A stretch of 64,000 nt of DNA, taken from positions 16,023 through 80,022 of the forward strand of contig NZ_LASA01000052.1 in assembly GCF_001562015.1 (NCBI RefSeq), written 5' to 3'. Every line of letters starts with the position of its first letter. Position 1 is the stretch's first letter. Source of the stretch: Endozoicomonas arenosclerae (GTDB lineage: Bacteria > Pseudomonadota > Gammaproteobacteria > Pseudomonadales > Endozoicomonadaceae). The notes under the pieces are model-generated. The model made no database searches and had not been told where the DNA came from. It worked only from the letters and a program-made list of their open reading frames with translations. Shown piece by piece: positions 61,725-64,000 of this stretch. The position numbers and the translations under genes are program-made.

Positions 61725-63698
61725 ATGGCAATGAGCTATACCGGGGTCAATTACCCCAGATTAGATAAGTTCAATGAACAGCTGGAAAAGCTAGCTAATG
61801 AAAATGATCTGGAACAAACCCTTGTGGGTATGGACCGAAGTGGGCATTTGATTACCAAAGCACAGTTCGAGAAAAAATATGGCTCTTGGGGAAATACGCT
61901 CACACTAGGTTTTTCGTCAAAACTTGGCTTCAGTGGTCCAAGCAAAGATGGGGAAGGGGAGACCTTTGAAAGCTATGAGAGAAATCTTCAACGCTGCATT
62001 GAACACTATAGAAATAAAGTTCGTCTCATGGACCGCAGAGTATCAAAGCAGGTAGAAGCCTTACCCTCTCAATTCAGTCTTGCAACAACTGTAAATATGG
62101 CCACTGAGCTGTCCGAAGCCCCCTCCAAACCCTTCCAGAATAGAGCTTTTAATTCTCCAGTAGTTGCAATGCCAGAATTCACCGAAGGCGGTTTAAAAAC
62201 ATTACTGGATTTTCTGGCAAGCACATCTACTCAAGACTCCATCAGCTCCAGAAGCGATATTATGATGATGTATAGTCTTGATCACGAGAACATGGTCAAA
62301 CTTTATAAGCTTGCGAATAATCCTGCTGAGGGTGATGCCACCACAGAGAAAAAAACATTACAGATACTCCACACAACATACTCTGAAGCCAGGAAAAGCC
62401 TCTCCCATGCTCCTGTTCAAGTAAAGGATGAAGCTCTAAATACCCTAGACGTGGTCCTGGAAACATGCTCTGTACATGGAGAGTCTTTCGAGAGATCAAC
62501 AAACAGAAAAAGATATCCTTCCAGCCTTAACAACCCCTCGATGACTACCGGGGATCTTGACTCAAGAGAGTATAAGCTTGAGAGCTTGCCTGCAGAGGTC
62601 AACGCCTGCCTTACAGGCAATCTTGAAAGAGCTGCCAGAGCCCAAGCTAAAGAAGGCCCGTCATCAAGCTTTGAAAAACTTCTTCACCCTGACGACCCAG
62701 CGGCTAAAGAGACGCCAAAGCTGAAGAAGGTTTCATTCATCAAAGACCGGTTTGTCGATATGCAAGTTGTAGAGAGTAGGGATTTAGGGACTGCCACTGC
62801 TATGGCCACCGGAGCCCCCATGTATGGAATGGAAGATTTCAGTACTTCATTTCGTTGCTACTGTCGGTTGGCGGGAAAGATTCACCCATTGACCGTCACG
62901 GCTGTTTTTGATGGTCACAATGGCGACATGAACCGTCATGATAACGCCGGACAAGAACCTGCAAGACTGGCAGCATCAAAACTGCATGAAACCTTCAAAG
63001 AAAGAATGGAAGAACAAAATTCAGGAGACGTTACAAGAGTCGGAGTCTATAACGCCATGGCGGTAACCCCTGTAGACCTGGACCGGGAAAAATCTTTTCA
63101 AATGCAGGGTAGTACAGCACTCTTTGCGACTGTTTTAGGCAATCAACTCTGGGTCAGTAACGTGGGAGACTGCAGGGCGTTTATGGTTCGTGAAGATGGA
63201 AGCTGTCAACCACTGACAGAAGATGCCCGATTGTTTTCAGAAGACCCTGAGTTTGCAGGTGACCCTGAGCATGCTAAAGAACCTTTTAATGCCATACTCC
63301 ATGAAAGGTCTGGACAGCTTGTATATCATCCTGTTCGCTCGAAAGACGGTACTCATATTAAAGCTCAAGGACCTTCTGCGCCCTATGCAGTTTCCTCCGC
63401 CAGTTCATTAGGCGATCACAATCAGGATGGTATTCTTACCGCCAGAGGCGTAGTGACTCATGTCCCTCTGGAGTCTGGAGATGCTAACAGCTTTTTAGTT
63501 CTTTGTTCAGACGGAGCCACTGAAGAAGCAAGCACCGCTCAAATGATGGAGCTGATCAATACTTTGAAGAGTGAGAAACCTGATATTACCCCGGGAGAGC
63601 TGGCGGCTAATATCCTTTACTACACCTATACAGCCGGTTCAAAAGACAATATCACAGTCACTGTTCTGCCTCTGAATATGATGTCCAGACAATTCTGA
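61725..63698 (+). CDS. Large PP2C-family serine/threonine phosphatase
   Basis: This is a 657-residue protein. Residues 1 to about 340 are a helical, unrecognised N-terminal part without signal peptide. The C-terminal PP2C (PPM) domain has all metal-binding acids: E370-D371 in YGMEDFS, D396-G397 in VFDGHNGD, D596 in LCSDGATEE, and D641-N642 in SKDNITVTV, plus GSTALFATVLGNQLWVSNVG and DCRAF. It should be an active Mn/Mg phosphatase. Its size and domain order are more like secreted eukaryote-like effectors than bacterial SpoIIE or Stp enzymes. No partner kinase gene is adjacent. Confidence 0.88.
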   Translation: MAMSYTGVNYPRLDKFNEQLEKLANENDLEQTLVGMDRSGHLITKAQFEKKYGSWGNTLTLGFSSKLGFSGPSKDGEGETFESYERNLQRCIEHYRNKVRLMDRRVSKQVEALPSQFSLATTVNMATELSEAPSKPFQNRAFNSPVVAMPEFTEGGLKTLLDFLASTSTQDSISSRSDIMMMYSLDHENMVKLYKLANNPAEGDATTEKKTLQILHTTYSEARKSLSHAPVQVKDEALNTLDVVLETCSVHGESFERSTNRKRYPSSLNNPSMTTGDLDSREYKLESLPAEVNACLTGNLERAARAQAKEGPSSSFEKLLHPDDPAAKETPKLKKVSFIKDRFVDMQVVESRDLGTATAMATGAPMYGMEDFSTSFRCYCRLAGKIHPLTVTAVFDGHNGDMNRHDNAGQEPARLAASKLHETFKERMEEQNSGDVTRVGVYNAMAVTPVDLDREKSFQMQGSTALFATVLGNQLWVSNVGDCRAFMVREDGSCQPLTEDARLFSEDPEFAGDPEHAKEPFNAILHERSGQLVYHPVRSKDGTHIKAQGPSAPYAVSSASSLGDHNQDGILTARGVVTHVPLESGDANSFLVLCSDGATEEASTAQMMELINTLKSEKPDITPGELAANILYYTYTAGSKDNITVTVLPLNMMSRQF

Positions 63699-63716
63699 TT
63701 TATCTGCTCGAACCTC

Positions 63717-63747
63717 TTCTGCCTTAGAGAATATATCTAAGGCAGAA
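63717..63747. terminator. Terminator hairpin after the PP2C gene
   Basis: TTCTGCCTTAGA and TCTAAGGCAGAA form a perfect 12-bp stem with a 7-base loop, 18 bases past the stop. T-run is lacking on the plus strand, so it may act as a 3' stabiliser. Confidence 0.6.
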
Positions 63748-63854
63748 GCCCCCTAAAACACAGATCACTGTTCCTGAGTTTCTTAATACGACTAATTTTA
63801 TTGCATTGAAGTATTTTCCAATCCTGAAATGAGCCTGAAGGCAGGTACTACTAC

Positions 63855-64000
63855 CTAACCCTCGGCTTGTCGCTCATGAACTAATTGAAACAGGATTTCT
63901 CTGGCTTGTTGCAGCTTTCTGGCCGCTTCATTATCGGTCATGGCTTCCGCTTTGTCCTTTAGTTGGTCCAGTGTAATCCCTTCTTTCAGGTACTGTTCTG
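63855..64000 (-). CDS. C-terminal fragment of an unknown protein (cut by right edge)
   Basis: A minus-strand frame enters from the right edge and ends at TAG (63855-63857). The visible 48 codons read EQYLKEGITLDQLKDKAEAM and then a helical TDNEAARKLQQAREILFQLV tail rich in charged residues. The family cannot be named from this fragment. Confidence 0.55.
   Translation of the reverse strand, partial: EQYLKEGITLDQLKDKAEAMTDNEAARKLQQAREILFQLVHERQAEG

Noticed and set aside
1..64000. CRISPR arrays, tRNA or rRNA genes, prophage
   Set aside because: No regularly spaced repeats, no cloverleaf-like sequences and no phage structural genes were seen by reading both strands; a tRNAscan and Rfam search would settle small RNA genes.

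Overview
The window looks like chromosomal DNA of a marine, probably host-associated gammaproteobacterium of the Oceanospirillales. An Endozoicomonas-like bacterium is my best guess. This rests on the housekeeping families (RlmI, YjaG/DUF416, DUF3301, DUF2788, EfpL, a DnaT plus P-like loader pair), a NhaD-type Na+/H+ antiporter, mid-range GC, and eukaryote-like or secretion-linked proteins (large PP2C phosphatase, exported GT32-like glycosyltransferase, EspA/SseB-like protein with a DUF1521-like insert). The taxonomy is inference; the window has no rRNA.

Layout. 1-7.6 kb: edge of a membrane gene, rlmI, an IS200-type element next to a coding remnant, an SDR enzyme, a small exported protein, a GNAT, a large acyl-CoA dehydrogenase and a TetR regulator. 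7.9-9 kb: an exported glycosyltransferase-like protein with an altered DXD motif. 9.2-18.1 kb: a leucine/isovalerate degradation operon (liuA-liuB-liuC-liuD-liuE plus acetoacetate-CoA ligase), split after liuA by a 168-bp near-perfect palindromic element. 18-25 kb: hemerythrin, mmsA, an Ap4A phosphorylase-like enzyme, ElaA, alanine dehydrogenase, a degenerate ORF, DUF3301 and efpL. 25-29 kb: small membrane and exported proteins, yjaG, the EspA/DUF1521-like protein and a small basic neighbour. 29-32 kb: DASS transporter, rluE, VanZ-like.

32-46 kb is a signalling and efflux region. On the minus strand lies a possible five-gene operon, cpxR-cpxA-nfi-lipoprotein-7TMR-DISM sensor, whose last member lacks the phospho-accepting histidine. 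Divergent to it are an RND membrane fusion lipoprotein and two RND permeases in tandem. The 723-bp gap between them holds two GTAAA-type CpxR boxes and a terminator-like hairpin just ahead of cpxR.

46-64 kb: nhaD, YbaK-like deacylase, pentapeptide-repeat/K+ channel fusion, an orphan membrane protein, yffB, dapD, a MarR-MATE pair with a shared 17-bp operator, OmpA-like lipoprotein, CBS protein, dcd, quinone reductase-like flavoprotein, apbC, the dnaT/P-like overlapping pair, a 657-residue PP2C phosphatase, and a gene cut by the right edge.

No CRISPR array, tRNA, rRNA or prophage is visible.
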